From assembly GCF_900110075.1 (NCBI RefSeq), contig NZ_FOCJ01000002.1:62001-126000 (forward strand): a stretch of DNA of 64,000 nucleotides, read 5' to 3'. Below are positions 34,497 to 42,519 of the stretch, in pieces. The translations under genes and the position numbers were made by a program. Source of the DNA: Paenibacillus sp. OV219. GTDB lineage: Bacteria > Bacillota > Bacilli > Paenibacillales > Paenibacillaceae. The first letter of the stretch is position 1, and every line of letters starts with the position of its first letter. The notes beneath the pieces were generated by a model. The model was not told the origin of the DNA. It searched no databases and saw nothing but the letters and a program-made list of their open reading frames with translations.

Positions 34497-37133
34497 GTGG
34501 CGAGAAGGCCGCTTATATGGTTTACAGTGTGCTGGGTACTCGGCAGCAGTGCGGCTGCGGGGCTAACGAATCCAGGCACATATTTGGCAGGCGTGGCGGT
34601 ATTTGTGATGCTGCTCACGCTGACGTTGATGAAACAAGCATCGTGGCAGCTGGCAGCTGCTTGTTTGGCGGCATTCACGCTTGCGGCAGGGCAGCGGATG
34701 TGGGAGGATGCACGCAATGTGACGGGACTTCCTGCGGAGCTTGTCGCCGCACAAGTAGCTGTTCCGATGGGTGCAATAACGTATCCAGCGAAGATAACCG
34801 GCGTTCTCACTGAGCCGCCGGAAGTAGATGGCGACCTCGTGCAAATGGTCGTGAAAGTTGATACAGTGAAGCTAGCGCGTGAGTCGCAGCCGCAAGCCCT
34901 CCGTGGAGAGCGGATGCAGCTGCAGGTACGGCTAGCAGAGGAGAGCGAGCTTGCCGTTGCTGCCAATTGGCGGCGAGGACAGCGAATTACTGCTGTAGGC
35001 GAGCTGGCTGCGCCTGCTGCTGCAACCAATTTCGGCGGCTTCGATTACCGCCGATATTTGAACAGCCAGCGAATCCACTGGCTGTTCAGCGCAGACGGCG
35101 CAGCTGCGCTAACGACAAGCGCCGGGCCGCGCTACAGTGCTGCGGCGCTGCTGGGGGGCATGGATGCCGCGCGCGAAGCGCTCGGCAAGCGTATGGACGC
35201 CTTGTACCCAGGCATCCAAGCCGGCTACATGAAAGGCCTCGTCATCGGCATAACCGATGATCTCGATCCCACTGTATACCGCCAATTCGCGCAGCTGGGG
35301 CTTACGCATATACTGGCCATCTCCGGCCTGCACGTCGCCGTCTTTCTCTACGTGCTCGGCGGCCTGCTGCGCCTGCTTCGCATGACTCGGGAGCGCATGC
35401 TCCTGCTGCTCATTGCGGCTGTGCCGCTTTATGTGCTCCTCGCTGGAGGATCGCCGTCGGTTGTACGCTCCGGCATTATGGCGATGCTCGGTCTCGCAGC
35501 GGCACGCATGCACAAGCTGAAGGACGGGCTGCATCTACTCGCAGCCGCTGCCCTCGCGATGCTCGTGTGGGACCCGTATATGCTAGGAAACGTCGGCTTC
35601 CAGCTGTCGTTTCTTGTAACGGCGGGTCTCATTCTCGGCGTCACGCCGATCCGCCGCTGCCTACCTCGCGGCAAGCACAAATGGCAAGCTTCGCTGCTCG
35701 ACCTGCTCGCTGTCACTTTAGTCGCGCAGGCAGTATCGTTGCCGCTCACCTTGTACTATTTTAACCAGCAGCATCTCTTATCCTTGCTGGCGAACCTCAT
35801 ACTGGTGCCGTTCATCAGCTTCATTATAATGCCGCTCGGCGGCGCATCCATGCTTCTTGACAGCATGTGGCATCCCATAGGCGTGCTTTCGGCGCATGTG
35901 ACGGCCATGGGCAATGAGCTTACGTTTGCTTTCGTTGCCAAGCTTAGCAGCTGGAATAGCTTCCGGCTTATTTGGGCGACACCGCCGCTATGGTGGGTAA
36001 TTACCTGCTATGTAGCATTAATGGTAGTCTTCTCGGCACTTAATCGAATCTTTTGGGGTCGGTCAGATGAGGTTAGGGGCGAGGACGATACTCAACCCTT
36101 GCAAGCTAGCCAAACAACGCCGTTCATTCAGCTTGATGGCATTGGCTCAAGGTTCAGCAAGCGACTAAATCGGCTGCAGCTTCTGCTTAGCTCACTAACA
36201 TTAGTTGTTCTACTCATATGGGCATATAACCCAGATGCACTTAATCATCGCGGTTACGTGCAGTTCATCGACGTGGGGCAGGGCGATTCGATTCTGATTC
36301 GATCCGCTGCAGGAAAACATATTCTCATTGATGGCGGGGGTACTGTTCAATTCGGCAATCGCGAGGCATGGCGGCAGAGAATGGATCCGTATGAGGTGGG
36401 GCAGAAGCTACTTTTACCGTTGCTTCAGCAGCGAGGCGTCCACCACATTGATCTGCTCGTCCTATCCCATTTGGACAGCGACCACATCAAAGGCCTTCAA
36501 GCGATCCTTACAAGCATTCCCGTGAAAGCGATACTGTGGAACGGAACGTGGAAGGGCTCAGAGGATGCCATTACATTGCTTCGAACAGCACTTAACAAAG
36601 AAATTCCTCTCTACCCTGCTCATGCCGGGCTCGAGTGGACGATAGACAAACACACGAGAATTTCTATACTGCACACGCCAACTTCAGCTAGCGCACCACA
36701 AGCGAGCACCATTCCAGAAGAAGAGGAGCAGAACGGACATAGTGTCGCACTCTGTCTTCGCCTATACGATCGCCAGTTTCTGTTCACAGGCGATGCCGAT
36801 ATCGCGGAAGAGCAGCAAATAATAACGGAGCTTCAGCAACATGCCCTTGCTTCCTCCACCAATTCTTCACCCATCGACGTTATGAAAATATCCCATCACG
36901 GCAGTAAAACATCCACCTCCGAGCAATGGATCTCCTACTGGCAGCCCCACACAGCTGTCATCTCAGTTGGCCGCAATAACATTTACGGTCATCCGGCCAA
37001 TAACGTAATCAATCGACTCGATGCTGCGGGCATCCCAGTAAAGCGCACCGATTGGGGAGGTGAGATCCAATTCCGCGTAAATCCGGATGGCATGATCACA
37101 GCCAAGCAAAAAATCCCCGTTCACAACTCGTGA
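34497..37133 (+). CDS. comEC: DNA internalization channel ComEC/Rec2
   Basis: 878-residue polytopic membrane protein that passes single-stranded DNA into the cell during transformation. N-terminal helices and an extracellular OB-like region (to about 215) are followed by the competence domain (ISGLHVAVFLYVLGG, GGSPSVVRSGIMAMLG). A C-terminal metallo-beta-lactamase domain has VGQGDSILI, LIDGGG, the metal motif SHLDSDHIKG and KISHHGSKTS. Start GTG 34497 is chosen because AAGGAGGGG (34482-34490) lies 6 nt upstream; ATG 34467 has no ribosome site. Complete and apparently functional. Confidence 0.95.
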   Translation: MARRPLIWFTVCWVLGSSAAAGLTNPGTYLAGVAVFVMLLTLTLMKQASWQLAAACLAAFTLAAGQRMWEDARNVTGLPAELVAAQVAVPMGAITYPAKITGVLTEPPEVDGDLVQMVVKVDTVKLARESQPQALRGERMQLQVRLAEESELAVAANWRRGQRITAVGELAAPAAATNFGGFDYRRYLNSQRIHWLFSADGAAALTTSAGPRYSAAALLGGMDAAREALGKRMDALYPGIQAGYMKGLVIGITDDLDPTVYRQFAQLGLTHILAISGLHVAVFLYVLGGLLRLLRMTRERMLLLLIAAVPLYVLLAGGSPSVVRSGIMAMLGLAAARMHKLKDGLHLLAAAALAMLVWDPYMLGNVGFQLSFLVTAGLILGVTPIRRCLPRGKHKWQASLLDLLAVTLVAQAVSLPLTLYYFNQQHLLSLLANLILVPFISFIIMPLGGASMLLDSMWHPIGVLSAHVTAMGNELTFAFVAKLSSWNSFRLIWATPPLWWVITCYVALMVVFSALNRIFWGRSDEVRGEDDTQPLQASQTTPFIQLDGIGSRFSKRLNRLQLLLSSLTLVVLLIWAYNPDALNHRGYVQFIDVGQGDSILIRSAAGKHILIDGGGTVQFGNREAWRQRMDPYEVGQKLLLPLLQQRGVHHIDLLVLSHLDSDHIKGLQAILTSIPVKAILWNGTWKGSEDAITLLRTALNKEIPLYPAHAGLEWTIDKHTRISILHTPTSASAPQASTIPEEEEQNGHSVALCLRLYDRQFLFTGDADIAEEQQIITELQQHALASSTNSSPIDVMKISHHGSKTSTSEQWISYWQPHTAVISVGRNNIYGHPANNVINRLDAAGIPVKRTDWGGEIQFRVNPDGMITAKQKIPVHNS

Positions 37134-37139
37134 ACGGGG
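37108..37139 (-). terminator. Minus-strand terminator inside the comEC 3' end
   Basis: Perfect 10-bp stem CCCCGTTCAC/GTGAACGGGG (37115-37124 and 37130-37139). On the minus strand it is followed by six T residues (37108-37113 are A). It terminates the convergent gene at 37289-37624 about 150 nt past its stop. On the plus strand there is no T run. Confidence 0.85.
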
Positions 37140-37223
37140 AAGCCGATGATGTAAGCTATGCAACGTGGCTGGGAAAGCTGGTGTCTAGTCTGTGCAATGT
37201 GAATCCGGACAACTGGTGCTTGA

Positions 37224-37294
37224 AATCTATGGGATCTATGGAAATCTAATAATCTATGTAATCTTTTGATCTATGTAATCTATTTATCCTATGA
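37224..37294. repeat. Degenerate 9-bp tandem array, consensus RATCTATGK
   Basis: Eight consecutive units of 9 bp (one of 8): AATCTATGG, GATCTATGG, AAATCTAAT, AATCTATGT, AATCTTTT, GATCTATGT, AATCTATTT, ATCCTATGA. The last unit contains the stop codon of the minus-strand gene. The array lies wholly in the 3' UTR of that gene, upstream of its terminator. Confidence 0.75.
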
Positions 37295-37624
37295 GCAAAT
37301 CTTCTTAATCTGCTTGGCCAGCTCGACCCGTTGCTGCTTCAAGTTTTCGATAAGCTCCTTGATTGTCATATCTTCCTCTACGTTCTCGCAATATTTTCGC
37401 CGAGCGATCAGTTCCATCACTTGATGGTTAACGGTGTTGAATTGCTCCCACAGTTCTTCCTTGGCTACATTCAACGCTTCCTCGCGCATGATCTGTTCTC
37501 GATTGCGAATATCGGCAAGAATTTGCTGCTGCCACATGACATCGCCGATCTGCCCTGCATAATTGTACATATCCAAATAATCGTCTACCCATCGCTGGTT
37601 TCCTTGTTGACTGTTCTGATTCAT
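37289..37624 (-). CDS. Uncharacterised helical/coiled-coil protein, 111 residues
   Basis: I do not recognise the family. From ATG 37624 (AAAGGGG upstream, well placed behind a strong promoter) it encodes MNQNSQQGNQRWVDDYLDMYNYAG and then an almost wholly helical protein rich in Glu, Gln and Lys (residues about 35-108), with heptad-like hydrophobics in the C-terminal half (MTIKELIENLKQQRVELAKQIKK). There is no signal or membrane segment. Only two cysteines occur, one at the penultimate residue. The frame is open a further 45 codons upstream, but that would run through the promoter. Convergent with comEC, it probably acts as a small cytoplasmic, perhaps dimeric, protein. Confidence 0.75.
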   Translation of the reverse strand: MNQNSQQGNQRWVDDYLDMYNYAGQIGDVMWQQQILADIRNREQIMREEALNVAKEELWEQFNTVNHQVMELIARRKYCENVEEDMTIKELIENLKQQRVELAKQIKKICS

Positions 37625-37660
37625 GATGGCCCAACCCCTTTCGATGGCGTTATACCTAGT

Positions 37661-37689
37661 ATTATACTCGGGTTTAAAAAGTTGTCCAA
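37661..37689 (-). promoter_or_regulatory. Sigma-A promoter of the 111-residue protein gene
   Basis: On the minus strand TTGGAC (37684-37689) and TATAAT (37661-37666) with a 17-nt spacer, about 35 nt before the ATG at 37624. This placement supports the shorter start. Confidence 0.8.
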
Positions 37690-37782
37690 TTGTTTTTATT
37701 GTATCTCTCACAAAAAGGTGTTTGACACCGTCTGGCGGTGGATGGTAATCTTTGGGCACGATAGAGGAGGGAGCAGTACAAG

Positions 37783-38742
37783 ATGGCTACAATTGTTTCG
37801 GTACATCCATTCGAGGAAGCACAGGTCAAAGCAATAGAAGCAACCGCTCCGGGATTTACTTACATAGATGTCAGTGGCTCTGAACAGGCAGATGCAAGAG
37901 CGCAGCTCGCGAGTGCTGAAATTATTTTGGGATTTAACCGCGATGTCCTCAAAATCGTTTATTCCGACGGAACGCCGCTCAAATGGGTGCAAAATCTCGG
38001 CGCTGGCGTCGATCACATTCCGCTCGACAGAATCAAGGAGCGCGGCATTACGCTAACGAACGCATCCGGCGTTCATCCGTATCAGATTTCGGAATCGATC
38101 TTCGCGATGCTGCTCTCGCTGACTCGCCAAGTTCATGCTTACGTGCGTAATCAGCAATCAGGCGTTTGGCGTAGTGAGCCCGGAATGGGCGAAGCGCATC
38201 ACAAGACGATTGCGATTCTCGGTGTCGGCGCGATTGGCCTCGAGACAGCGAAGATTGCCAAAGCGTTTAGCATGAACGTGCTGGGTATCCGCAAATCCGG
38301 CGAACCAGCTGATTTGGTGGACCGCATGTACACCATGGATGAACTCCATGATGTGCTTGCGCAAAGCGATTATGTTGTGAACTGCCTGCCGCTAACAAGC
38401 GACACGCGCCATTTGATCGGTGGGGCAGAGTTCGCTGCGATGAAAGACACAGCTTGCTACATTAATATTGGAAGAGGCGCAACGACCGACACGGCTGCGC
38501 TCATCGAGGCGCTGCAGAACGGAATCATTGCTGGAGCGGGTCTTGACGTATTCGAGCAAGAGCCGCTGCCAGAAGACCATCCGCTGTGGAAGATGGAGCA
38601 GGTAATCGTAACGCCCCATATTGCTGGTGATACTGCATCTTACATGGACCGGGCGCTTGAGATTATTTTGGACAATTTGGCACATTATAGTGAACACGGA
38701 TCGGTTGTAAGAAATATCGTAGACTTGCAGGCCCAGTATTGA
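37783..38742 (+). CDS. D-2-hydroxyacid dehydrogenase
   Basis: 319-residue NAD(P)-dependent enzyme of the D-isomer-specific 2-hydroxyacid dehydrogenase family. The Rossmann loop is LGVGAIGLETAKIAKAF (about residues 147-163). Catalytic Arg lies in NIGRGATTDTAAL, Glu in DVFEQEPLPEDHPLW and His in VTPHIAGDT. It is most like the glyoxylate/hydroxypyruvate or phosphoglycerate-like branch, but the substrate is not evident. AGGAGGGAGC precedes the ATG. It is divergent from the coiled-coil gene and inserted between comEC and holA relative to Bacillus. Confidence 0.9.
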   Translation: MATIVSVHPFEEAQVKAIEATAPGFTYIDVSGSEQADARAQLASAEIILGFNRDVLKIVYSDGTPLKWVQNLGAGVDHIPLDRIKERGITLTNASGVHPYQISESIFAMLLSLTRQVHAYVRNQQSGVWRSEPGMGEAHHKTIAILGVGAIGLETAKIAKAFSMNVLGIRKSGEPADLVDRMYTMDELHDVLAQSDYVVNCLPLTSDTRHLIGGAEFAAMKDTACYINIGRGATTDTAALIEALQNGIIAGAGLDVFEQEPLPEDHPLWKMEQVIVTPHIAGDTASYMDRALEIILDNLAHYSEHGSVVRNIVDLQAQY

Positions 38743-38768
38743 TTCAGGTTTGAGCAAATAGGATAAGC

Positions 38769-38807
38769 GCCGTACATCGACTGGGAATTCCTAGCAGGGT
38801 GTACGGC
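38769..38807 (+). terminator. Terminator after the hydroxyacid dehydrogenase
   Basis: GCCGTACA pairs with TGTACGGC across a 23-nt loop, then TGTTCTGTTTTC. A moderate terminator. Confidence 0.6.
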
Positions 38808-38872
38808 TGTTCTGTTTTCTGCTATGATTTTGAGGTAGTTTGCATACATGCATCTAATCGCAATTTTACTGA

Positions 38873-38936
38873 GAATTTATGTGAATTTATGTGAATTAAA
38901 ATTTCTATAAAGAATCTATAAAGAATTTATAAGATT
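38873..38936. repeat. Phased AT-rich tandem repeats upstream of the ECF promoter
   Basis: GAATTTATGT repeated at 38873-38882 and 38883-38892 with a partial third copy, then TCTATAAAGAA at 38904-38914 and 38915-38925 followed by a degenerate third. The 10- and 11-bp periods put A/T tracts on one face of the helix, ending 3 nt before the -35 box. It could act as an UP element or intrinsic bend. Confidence 0.7.
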
Positions 38937-38938
38937 GC

Positions 38939-38974
38939 TGCAACATTATTACGAACCTTTCCGTCTGAAAGGTT
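38939..38974 (+). promoter_or_regulatory. ECF-type (sigma-W/M-like) promoter with overlapping inverted repeat
   Basis: TGCAAC (38939-38944) and CGTC (38962-38965) with 17 nt between them match the extracytoplasmic-function pattern TGAAAC-N16/17-CGTC. The -10 lies in the loop of a perfect 8-bp inverted repeat AACCTTTC/GAAAGGTT (38954-38961, 38967-38974). Autoregulation by the encoded sigma factor is the natural reading (inference). Confidence 0.6.
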
Positions 38975-38993
38975 GCATGAGGGGGGATCCTCC

Positions 38994-39542
38994 GTGGTAG
39001 AGCAAGGCCTTATTAAAGCCGCACAAGCCGGCGATGGCGACGCTCTGATTACTCTATTGCGCGAGATTGAGAATCACGTCTATCGGACAGCCTACTATAT
39101 TGTTGGCAATGAGCAGGATGCAATGGATGCTGCGCAAGAAGCGCTTATTCGGATTTATACGAAGATCGGTACTTATGAAGAGAAGGCGCAATTTAAAACC
39201 TGGGTGCAGCGGATCGTTACGAATATTTGCATCGACAAGTTCCGGCGCAACAAGCCGACCGTCTCTATCGATGAGCACGATATGGTGTTCCAGGATCACA
39301 CGTCCGTCGAGGAGGAAGTGCTCACTTCTTATGCGGCTCAAGATATTCGTATGGCGATTGACAAGCTGCCCGAGCATCATCGAGCGGTCGTCGTGCTGCG
39401 GTACTTGCAGGACTTTTCTTATAATGAGATTGCAGATTCGCTGAATCTGCCGCTAAATACGGTCAAATCCTATTTATTCCGGGCAAGGCAACAGCTGCAA
39501 ACGTACTTGCATGACTATCAGAGAGGGGGGGTCCGAGGATGA
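38994..39542 (+). CDS. ECF RNA polymerase sigma factor (SigW-like)
   Basis: 182-residue sigma factor with regions 2 and 4 only. Region 2 reads YYIVGNEQDAMDAAQEALIRIYTKIGTYEE...FKTWVQRIVTNICIDKFRR and region 4 LPEHHRAVVVLRYLQDFSYNEIADSLNLPLNTVKSYLFRARQQL. Start GTG 38994 follows GAGGGGGG; the in-frame TTG at 38973 lies inside the inverted repeat. The ATGA overlap with the anti-sigma gene shows tight coupling. Which ECF group it belongs to needs a tree; the regulon is unknown. Confidence 0.93.
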   Translation: MVEQGLIKAAQAGDGDALITLLREIENHVYRTAYYIVGNEQDAMDAAQEALIRIYTKIGTYEEKAQFKTWVQRIVTNICIDKFRRNKPTVSIDEHDMVFQDHTSVEEEVLTSYAAQDIRMAIDKLPEHHRAVVVLRYLQDFSYNEIADSLNLPLNTVKSYLFRARQQLQTYLHDYQRGGVRG

Positions 39543-40774
39543 ATTGTCAAGAGGTGACAGAATATATGCAGCGTCAGCTAGATCATGACTTGAATGGTGA
39601 AGAAACCGAAATCTTGATGACTCATACACGGCAATGCCCCGAGTGTGCAGCTATGATGGAGCGGCTTCAATTGCTGAACGAGGGTCTTGAAAATTTACCT
39701 AAAGTGACGCCAAGCTACAGTCTGGTGGATGCTATTCTGCCACGCCTTGCTGAGCTCGATGTTAGCGGCGAAGGCGCTGAAGATGAAGTGAAGGTAGAGC
39801 CAGCCAACGTGATTCCATTCGATGGAGCAACGAAGAGTGGCTCCGGCAAGCGCAAGTGGACCGAGCGATATACGGTCGGCGCATTTGCAGGCGTTGCAGC
39901 CGCGGCTGTAGTCATTGTATTCATCCTGTTCAACTATAGCTCGAATCCTCTGAGAGGCGGCTCTGATGACAATGCCGCTGTTGCAGATTCGGCGGCGGCT
40001 AATAGTACCAATATGAGTACAAGCGACAACGCTGCGGATACGAGCGCGATCGAACAGAAGACGCTTATGACAGAAAGCACGGATTCCGCTGCAGATTCAA
40101 GTTCGTCCGATACGTCTTCGAACAAATCTGCTTCGTCGAACGCCGTGAAGAAGAGCGCGGATCCACAAGCACTTAATGTCGATCCGGATGGCGAAATTAT
40201 GCCGCCGCTCGCAACGGGAGATTCGGCTAAAGATGCTCCTGCGGCAGGCGCGAATGCGCCTAATGTTGAAGTAAGCGGCTCGGACGATACTGCTGACGCT
40301 GGTTCGGACAGCAAAGCCGATGGTGGGACTTCCGCAGATTCGACTGCTGCCGCAAACGATTTGACTACTAAAGCGTCGAACACCAAAGCAGGGGACTCCA
40401 AAGCTGCGGATGACAGTGCTGCAAGCAATAATGGCATCAACAAAGAAACTGGTGGAACGATTGCGATGACCGACACGACGAAGGACGACAGGAATGCCAA
40501 TCAGAATTTCACTAACAATACTGTCATTGCATCGCCGATATCGCCGAATGGCCAGTATCAAGCTTTTATTGTGGAGGATCGAATCGAAATCTATACGGTG
40601 CAGGATAGTGCTCTTGTCTTCCAAGGAAATAAACGCATTGGTATTGCGAATTTGAAGTGGTCGCAGGACAGCAAGGAGCTGACTTACGAAACATCTGGCG
40701 AGGGTGGCGCGAAGAAAGTATTCGCCATTGAAATGAAGTCCGCTTCCGAGCAACAACAATCTAGTAATAAATAA
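39539..40774 (+). CDS. Membrane anti-sigma factor with zinc finger and long Ser/Asp linker
   Basis: 411 residues. The N-terminal ZAS domain has His-x3-Cys-x2-Cys (HTRQCPEC) with Cys3 as a further ligand, and would hold the sigma factor at the membrane. One transmembrane helix (YTVGAFAGVAAAAVVIVFILF) lies near 110-130. The next 200 residues are extracellular and strongly biased to Ser, Ala, Asp, Thr and Asn. The last 75 residues (SPNGQYQAFIVEDRIEIYT ... LKWSQDSKELTYE) look like a pair of TolB/WD-type beta-propeller blade strands. The signal sensed is unknown; regulated proteolysis is the family norm. Confidence 0.88.
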   Translation: MNCQEVTEYMQRQLDHDLNGEETEILMTHTRQCPECAAMMERLQLLNEGLENLPKVTPSYSLVDAILPRLAELDVSGEGAEDEVKVEPANVIPFDGATKSGSGKRKWTERYTVGAFAGVAAAAVVIVFILFNYSSNPLRGGSDDNAAVADSAAANSTNMSTSDNAADTSAIEQKTLMTESTDSAADSSSSDTSSNKSASSNAVKKSADPQALNVDPDGEIMPPLATGDSAKDAPAAGANAPNVEVSGSDDTADAGSDSKADGGTSADSTAAANDLTTKASNTKAGDSKAADDSAASNNGINKETGGTIAMTDTTKDDRNANQNFTNNTVIASPISPNGQYQAFIVEDRIEIYTVQDSALVFQGNKRIGIANLKWSQDSKELTYETSGEGGAKKVFAIEMKSASEQQQSSNK

Positions 40775-40923
40775 TCCGGCTCATGCACACATGACGTGAT
40801 GTTCGCGTATGGTGTAGAAGCAGGGAAGCAGTCAAACAAATACGCTCCCAAGACGATCGTATGACCATCCGACACCGGTACCATGGACCGTATGTGATCG
40901 GCTGTTTATATAGATGCTCGGGG

Positions 40924-40970
40924 ACAAAGGGATGAAGCTGAAACAGCATTCATCCCTTTGTTGCGTTTTT
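40924..40970 (+). terminator. Terminator of the sigma/anti-sigma operon
   Basis: ACAAAGGGATGA pairs with TCATCCCTTTGT around an inner GCTG-AAA-CAGC, then TGCGTTTTT. Confidence 0.88.
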
Positions 40971-41019
40971 GCCGGAATGGCGCTATCGTAGTGTTGGTGG
41001 TTTAAAGGGGGAATTCGTG

Positions 41020-42042
41020 ATGGAGCTAAAGGATGCACAGAAGGAATGGAAAGCTGGGCAGTTCCGCCCCGTCTATGTGCTGTATGGGAAAGACCGATAT
41101 CGGATGCGGCAGTTCGTAGCAGCACTCACTTCGATGCTGCTGCCGCCGGACGAGCAGGAGCTTGGTATCGTTAAATTTGATACATCGGAGACAGCAATTG
41201 AGGAAGTTGTCGCAGAAGCGGACACCTTGCCGTTCTTTGCTTCTCGCAAGCTGGTCCTTGTACGGGACAGCTCGGTGCTTGCCACAGCGCAAGGGAAAGA
41301 AGCGAAGCTTGAGCATAGTACGGATTCACTAATCGCTTACTTGAAGCAGCCCTGTGAGACGAGCGTTATCGTCTTTCAAGTGATGGCGGAGAAGCTCGAC
41401 GAGCGCCGCAAGGTGGTCAAGCTGCTCAAGGAGCAAGACGCGCTTATGCCGTTTCAGGAGCTGCAGGAGAATGAGCTGCTGCAATGGACGATCAAGCGGG
41501 CGGAAGAGCAAGGGCGTACGATGAGCCGTGATGCAGCGCAGCTGCTGCTCGCCAGAACGGGCACCAGCATGCAGCAGCTTGCGCATGAAGTGGACAAGCT
41601 CTGTCTGCATGCAGGGAGCGGTGGCGGCATTAGCGGCGAGGATGTGGAGCAGCTGATCGCCTCCACAGTCGAAGAAGATGTATTCGCGCTTATTGATGCG
41701 ATGGCTTCGCTGCAGGTCGAGCGCGCGCTGAAGCTGTACGGTGAGCTGCTCCTGCGCCGCGAGGAGCCGATTAAGATCGCTGCGCTCATTGCTAGGCAGT
41801 TCCGCATTATGTTGCAGGTGAAGGAGCTAGAGCAGCACAACTACTCGCAGCAGCAGATGGCCGGGCAGATCGGCTTGCACCCGTACGCTGTGAAGCTGGC
41901 TGCTGAGAAGGCGAAGCGGTTCAGTGCGCAGACGCTCGGCAAGCATTTGAGCCGGCTTGCTGAGCTCGATTACAACATGAAGACCGGCCGCGTGGATAAG
42001 ACGCTTGGCCTTGAGCTGTTCTTATTATCGCTTGCTGTATAA
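41020..42042 (+). CDS. holA: DNA polymerase III delta subunit
   Basis: 340-residue clamp-loader subunit that opens the beta sliding clamp. The N terminus holds VYVLYGKDRYRMRQF and the ETSVIVFQ/KVVKLLKEQDAL region typical of HolA. The C-terminal collar domain contains MQQLAHEVDKLCLH, VFALIDAMAS, EEPIKIAALIARQFRIMLQVKEL and IGLHPYAVKLAAEKAKRFS. AAAGGGGG lies 8 nt before ATG 41020. It is convergent with rpsT, as in Bacillus. Confidence 0.95.
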   Translation: MELKDAQKEWKAGQFRPVYVLYGKDRYRMRQFVAALTSMLLPPDEQELGIVKFDTSETAIEEVVAEADTLPFFASRKLVLVRDSSVLATAQGKEAKLEHSTDSLIAYLKQPCETSVIVFQVMAEKLDERRKVVKLLKEQDALMPFQELQENELLQWTIKRAEEQGRTMSRDAAQLLLARTGTSMQQLAHEVDKLCLHAGSGGGISGEDVEQLIASTVEEDVFALIDAMASLQVERALKLYGELLLRREEPIKIAALIARQFRIMLQVKELEQHNYSQQQMAGQIGLHPYAVKLAAEKAKRFSAQTLGKHLSRLAELDYNMKTGRVDKTLGLELFLLSLAV

Positions 42043-42063
42043 GCGGTAATAAGAACAATAAAA

Positions 42064-42102
42064 AAAGGCCTGCTACTCGCCAGAAGCGAGGAGCAGGCCT
42101 TT
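42064..42102. terminator. Bidirectional terminator, holA / rpsT
   Basis: AAAGGCCTGCTACTCGC pairs with GCGAGGAGCAGGCCTTT apart from one mismatch, loop CAGAA. A run precedes it and T-rich sequence follows. Confidence 0.94.
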
Positions 42103-42117
42103 CATTTGTTTTGTTGA

Positions 42118-42390
42118 TTATGCTTGAGCGCTAAGTGCGTTCAGTTTTTTAGCCAGGCGCGACTTCTTGCGAGCAGCTGCATTTTTATGAATCAGGCCTT
42201 TAGTTACAGCTTTATCCAGCTTCTTAGTAGCATTGATCAGAGCCGCTTTAGCAGCATCTACATCAGTTGCAACCACAGCTAGGTCAGCAGCTTTAACGGC
42301 CGTGCGAAGAGCTGATTTTTGCGAAGCGTTCAAAGCGCGGCGTTTCTCGATTGTCTTAACGCGTTTGACAGCAGACTTAATGTTTGGCAT
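42118..42390 (-). CDS. rpsT: 30S ribosomal protein S20
   Basis: 90-residue, strongly basic helical protein ([31 protein letters not shown] start) that binds 16S rRNA. GGAGGTGAATGC gives a strong ribosome site for ATG 42390; the longer frame to 42444 is not used. Its own promoter lies upstream. Confidence 0.98.
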   Translation of the reverse strand: MPNIKSAVKRVKTIEKRRALNASQKSALRTAVKAADLAVVATDVDAAKAALINATKKLDKAVTKGLIHKNAAARKKSRLAKKLNALSAQA

Positions 42391-42444
42391 TGCATTCACC
42401 TCCTGTAAAAAGGGAAATCCCTTTGTAACAACACAACTTGACAC

Positions 42445-42473
42445 AGTGTATCATGGGCAAGCACAAAAAGCAA
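42445..42473 (-). promoter_or_regulatory. Sigma-A promoter of rpsT
   Basis: On the minus strand TTGCTT (42468-42473) and TACACT (42445-42450) with 17 nt between, about 55 nt before the rpsT start. Confidence 0.6.
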
Positions 42474-42519
42474 TAGCACAAGAAGGATGAATCCGTTAGT
42501 CAGGTAGACTGTAGTTACC

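Noticed and set aside
34343-34813. 156-codon frame overlapping the comEC start
   Set aside because: Out of frame with comEC, Cys/Gly-rich composition, and no ribosome site.
37224-37294. Short regular repeats considered as a CRISPR array
   Set aside because: Units are 9 bp with no unique spacers, and there are no cas genes in the window.
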